NCBI GenBank assembly: GCA_035512795.1
Contig: DATKDF010000052.1
Span: forward strand, 1 to 15,787
Origin: DATKDF01 sp035512795
GTDB lineage: Bacteria > Acidobacteriota > Vicinamibacteria > Vicinamibacterales > SCN-69-37
DNA: 15,787 bases
Direction of reading: 5' to 3'
The translations under genes were made by a program, and so were the position numbers. The notes under the pieces are model-generated. The model worked only from the letters and a program-made list of their open reading frames with translations. It was not told the DNA's origin and ran no database searches. Every line of letters begins with the position of its first letter. The first letter of the stretch is position 1. This document shows positions 13,012 through 15,787 of this stretch, piece after piece.

Positions 13012-14015
13012 TGCGACTGACACGCCTGTTCGGACTTGTCGCCGGCCTGGCCGCGCTCGCCGGGTGTGCCGGTGAACCGGCCGATCGACCCGCCCGCGCG
13101 AGCGGCTTCGTCGAGGCGACCGATGTGCGCCTCGCCGCGAAGGTGGGCGGACGCGTCCTCGAGGTCCGCGCCGTCGAGGGCGGGCGCGTGGACGTCGGAC
13201 AGGTGGTCGTCGTCCTCGAGACGACGGATGTCGATCTCGCGCTTCGCCGCGTGGCGGCCGAGCACGCCCAGGCAGTGGCCGCCCTGCGGTTGATCGAAGC
13301 GGGCACCCGGCCGGCCGAACTCCGGCAGGCCGACGCCCAGTTGGCCGCCGTGCGGTCCGACCGGCAGGCGGCGCAGTCCGAGCTCGAGGCCGCGCAGGCC
13401 GATGCGGATCGATACGAACGGCTCGTCCAGTCACGGGCCGGCGCCGAAAAGGCGCGTGACGATGCCCTGGCCCGGCGCAACCTGGCGCGCGCGCGCGTGC
13501 AGGCCGCCGACGATCGCATCCGCGCGGCCGAGGCCACGCTCGCCAATCTCCAGGCCGGCGCGCGCCCACCGGAGATCGCCGCAGCCCGCGCACGGATCGC
13601 GGTGGTCGAGGCCCAGCAGGCGCGTCTCGAACAGGACCGGGCCGACGCGGTCGTCGTCGCCCCGTCGGCCGGGGTCGTGACGTCGCGCCTCGTCGAGCCG
13701 GGCGAGATCGTGCCGCCGGGCGCGCCCCTGGTCGTCATCGTCGATCTCGACCGCGCCTGGGCCAACGTCTACGTCGAAGAGCCACTCGTGCCGTCGCTCC
13801 GGCTCGACGGGCCCGCCACCGTGATCACCGACGGCGGCGACCGGCTCGACGGACGCATCGGCTTCATCTCGCCTCGCGCCGAGTTCACGCCTCGCAACGT
13901 GCAGACGGCCGACGAACGCGCACGCCTCGTTTACCGCGTCAAGGTCATGGTCGACAACCGGCAGGGGATTCTGAAACCGGGCATGCCGGTCGAGGCCGAG
14001 TTCGGACCGCAGTAG
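13011..14015 (+). CDS. HlyD/YbhG-type membrane fusion lipoprotein of ABC efflux system
   Basis: The product is 334 residues. A lipobox LAALAGC with Cys19 anchors it as a lipoprotein instead of a transmembrane protein. A first lipoyl half (SGFVEATDVRLAAKVGGRV, 31-49) leads into a long alpha-hairpin (about 75-210), whose two sides share the motif AG(T/A)RP(A/P)E(L/I) at 97-104 and 182-189. The hairpin returns to the second lipoyl half (VVAPSAGVVTSRLVEPGEIVP) and a beta-barrel (about 245-334). This is the YbhG-like layout. The ATG at 13011 overlaps the TetR stop as TGATG and has GGAGG eight bases upstream. It probably joins the ABC pump encoded next with the TolC-like channel. Confidence 0.92.
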   Translation: MRLTRLFGLVAGLAALAGCAGEPADRPARASGFVEATDVRLAAKVGGRVLEVRAVEGGRVDVGQVVVVLETTDVDLALRRVAAEHAQAVAALRLIEAGTRPAELRQADAQLAAVRSDRQAAQSELEAAQADADRYERLVQSRAGAEKARDDALARRNLARARVQAADDRIRAAEATLANLQAGARPPEIAAARARIAVVEAQQARLEQDRADAVVVAPSAGVVTSRLVEPGEIVPPGAPLVVIVDLDRAWANVYVEEPLVPSLRLDGPATVITDGGDRLDGRIGFISPRAEFTPRNVQTADERARLVYRVKVMVDNRQGILKPGMPVEAEFGPQ

Positions 14016-14024
14016 GGACCGACC

Positions 14025-14972
14025 ATGGCCGAACGGTCCAGCGTCGTCAGCCTTCGGGGTGTCACCCGGTCGTTTGGCGCCACCGTGGCGCTCGAGGGCA
14101 TCGATCTCGACGTCCGCACCGGTCAGATGTACGGCCTCATCGGACCGGACGGCGCCGGCAAGACGACGGCGCTCCGCCTGGTCTGCGGGCTGACGAGACC
14201 CGACGCCGGCCAGGTGCGGGTGTTCGGCGTGGATCCGTGGCGCACGCGGCGCGTGGCGACGTCGGCGATTGGCTACCTGTCACAGCGATTCAGCCTGTAC
14301 GGCGACCTGTCGATCGACGAGAACATTGCGTTCTTCGCCCGCCTGCATGGCCTGCGGCACTTCGACGCCGCGCGGGATCGCCTGCTGGCGCTGACCGGGC
14401 TGCTGCCGTTCCGGACGCGGCGGGCCGACCGGCTGTCGGGCGGCATGAAGCAGAAGCTGGCGCTGGCGTGCACGCTCGTCCACGAGCCGGAGTTGCTCGT
14501 GCTCGATGAGCCGACGACGGGTGTCGATCCGGTCGCCCGGCGCGAGTTCTGGAAGCTGCTCGCCGAGTTTCTCGACCAGAAGCTGACGATTCTCATGGCC
14601 ACCCCGTACCTGGACGAAGCCGAGCGCTGCACGCGGGTGGCGCTCATCGGGTCGGGCGTCGTGCTGGCCGACGACGAGCCGATGGCGCTGCAGCAGGCCA
14701 CGCCGGGCGTCGTGGTCGAGGTCGTGCCGGCGGCGCCGCGACGCGCGTTCGAGGTGCTGGGACGTCGGCTGGGGCTCGACCGCGTCCAGCTCTTCGGCGA
14801 CCGGGTACACGTCCGGCTGGACGCCGAACCGGCCGACGGGGTCGTGGCCGGGTGGCTCGCCGACGCCGGCATCAGGGCGGCGTCGGTTCGGCGCATCGTG
14901 CCGACGCTCGAGGACGTGTTCATCGCACACCTCACGGCCGCGGAGACGGCCGGGGGTGGGAGGACCAGCTGA
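14025..14972 (+). CDS. ABC efflux ATP-binding protein (YbhF/DrrA/CcmA-like)
   Basis: The product is 315 residues. Motifs are Walker A GPDGAGKT (40-47), Q-loop Gln87, signature LSGGM (137-141) and Walker B LLVLDE (157-162). The H-loop region reads MATPYLDEAERC with Pro194 where canonical proteins have the switch histidine, so that residue is missing. A C-terminal extension (about 225-315) with EVVPAAPRRAFEVL and PTLEDVFIAHL matches DUF4162-type ATPases of ABC-2 exporters. It is one nucleotide-binding domain, half the size of the fused YbhF. The Shine-Dalgarno AGGGA overlaps the HlyD stop. The TolC-like gene follows with a TGATG overlap. The permease should be encoded outside the window. Confidence 0.93.
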   Translation: MAERSSVVSLRGVTRSFGATVALEGIDLDVRTGQMYGLIGPDGAGKTTALRLVCGLTRPDAGQVRVFGVDPWRTRRVATSAIGYLSQRFSLYGDLSIDENIAFFARLHGLRHFDAARDRLLALTGLLPFRTRRADRLSGGMKQKLALACTLVHEPELLVLDEPTTGVDPVARREFWKLLAEFLDQKLTILMATPYLDEAERCTRVALIGSGVVLADDEPMALQQATPGVVVEVVPAAPRRAFEVLGRRLGLDRVQLFGDRVHVRLDAEPADGVVAGWLADAGIRAASVRRIVPTLEDVFIAHLTAAETAGGGRTS

Positions 14973-15787
14973 TGAGAGTCGCACTCACGACCATCGCGTG
15001 CGCCGTGGCCTGTCTGACGGCGACGCCCCTCCGGGGCCAGACGCCGGCGCGCATCCCGCTCGGACTCGACGAGGCCATTGCGCGCGCGCTCGAACGGGCG
15101 CCCGGCGTCGCCGAGGCGCGCGCCCGGGAACGCGCGTCGGCCAGTCGCGCCGTGGCCGGGGCGTCGGTGCGCAAGCCCAGCGTGACGGCCAGCGGGTCGT
15201 TCGTCCGCACCAATCATGTGGACGAGTTCTCGGTCGTGCAGCCGGACGGCAGCCGGCGGGTGATCTTTCCTGACATTCCGTCCAACTACCGCCTCCGAGC
15301 CGAGGCGATGGTGCCGATCTATCTCGCCGGCCGGGATCGGGCGCTCGTCGACGCGGCCGAGGCCGAGGGCCGGGCCGCGGCGGCCGGCCGGCGGAGCGTT
15401 GAAGCCGACGTGCGGTTGGCCGTGACCTCGGCGTACTGGCAGGCCGTGACGTCGACCGACGCCGTGCGCGTGCGTGAGCGCGCGCTCTCGCGCACCGACG
15501 CCTGGGTGGGCGACGTGGCCGCGCGCGTCGACGTCGGCCTGCTGCCGCCAAACGACGTCCTCTCGGCCCGGGCCGAGCGGGCCCGGCAGATGGTGCAGCT
15601 CATCGAGGCCCGCGCGGCCGCGGCGATCGCCGCGGCCGAGCTGGCCCAGCTCGTCGGCGTCGATCTCGACGCCGCCTTCGATCTGACGACGCCCGTCAGC
15701 CAGGCCGCCAGCCTGGCCGTCGGCCTGGCGGGCCAGCCCGCCGCCTCGCTGGCCGCCACCGCGCGCGAGCACCGCGGCGAGCGCGAC
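14972..15787 (+). CDS. TolC-family outer-membrane efflux protein, 3' end outside window
   Basis: The first 272 residues are visible and the gene runs off the right edge. Residues 1-22 form a signal peptide ending RGQ. The mature part has IPLGLDEAIARALERAPGVAEARARERA, typical of the first TolC helix (given by key residues 27-54), then SNYRLRAEAMVPIYLAGRD with the strand and hairpin turn, and long Ala/Arg/Glu-rich helices (ADVRLAVTSAYWQAV and GDVAARVDVGLLPPNDVLSA), as in outer-membrane efflux proteins. The ATG at 14972 overlaps the ATPase stop as TGATG and has GGGAGGA eight bases upstream. It forms the exit duct for the pump whose adaptor and ATPase are encoded upstream. The opposite strand is also open here but is a compositional shadow. 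Confidence 0.92.
   Translation, partial: MRVALTTIACAVACLTATPLRGQTPARIPLGLDEAIARALERAPGVAEARARERASASRAVAGASVRKPSVTASGSFVRTNHVDEFSVVQPDGSRRVIFPDIPSNYRLRAEAMVPIYLAGRDRALVDAAEAEGRAAAAGRRSVEADVRLAVTSAYWQAVTSTDAVRVRERALSRTDAWVGDVAARVDVGLLPPNDVLSARAERARQMVQLIEARAAAAIAAAELAQLVGVDLDAAFDLTTPVSQAASLAVGLAGQPAASLAATAREHRGERD

Noticed and set aside
14273..15772. Minus-strand open frame of about 499 codons
   Set aside because: It is antisense to the intact ABC ATPase and TolC-like genes, and its translation is low-complexity Arg/Gly/Ala/His.

Overview
The window is high-GC throughout and densely coding. Its gene families point to a diderm soil-type bacterium, most likely an Acidobacteriota of the Vicinamibacteria kind. 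This is inferred from family make-up: a large PD40/beta-barrel fusion, a MacB-type ATPase with no permease beside it, DUF5668/LiaF-like proteins next to LytTR regulators, and a small CPCCG protein. No marker gene is present. I see no rRNA, tRNA, CRISPR array, IS element or phage gene.

Left part (1-4250). The 3' part of a minus-strand hotdog acyl-CoA thioesterase runs off the left edge. An intergenic inverted repeat separates it from a 1035-residue exported protein that joins a gluzincin-like metallopeptidase domain, a PD40/TolB-like propeller and an Omp85-like beta-barrel. A divergent intergenic region of 295 bp follows, then a membrane-anchored TlpA/ResA thioredoxin and a tightly linked 73-residue unknown protein.

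Middle part (4480-9065). A minus-strand pair encodes an SPFH/band-7 membrane protein and a ribbon-helix-helix (RHH) DNA-binding protein, preceded by a perfect 30-bp palindrome. Next come an endonuclease/exonuclease/phosphatase-fold protein and a divergent small CPCCG protein. A minus-strand operon then holds a LolD/MacB-type ABC ATPase, a CusF-SCO1 fusion lipoprotein and a protein with a transglutaminase-like Cys/His pattern.

Right part (9249-15787, all plus strand). The first cluster encodes a 44-residue single-TM protein, a four-TM DUF5668 protein, a LiaF-like protein, a LytS-type histidine kinase and a LytTR response regulator. Its genes overlap by four bases or lie a few bases apart, and it looks like an envelope-stress sensing module. 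The second cluster encodes a TetR regulator (with a near-perfect operator just before its start), a lipoprotein membrane-fusion protein, an ABC ATPase and the first 272 residues of a TolC-like outer-membrane protein. This is an efflux operon cut by the window edge, and its permease genes must lie outside.

The strongest candidates for under-described biology are the SPFH/RHH pair with its palindrome, the LiaF-like/LytS/LytTR module and the peptidase-propeller-barrel fusion.
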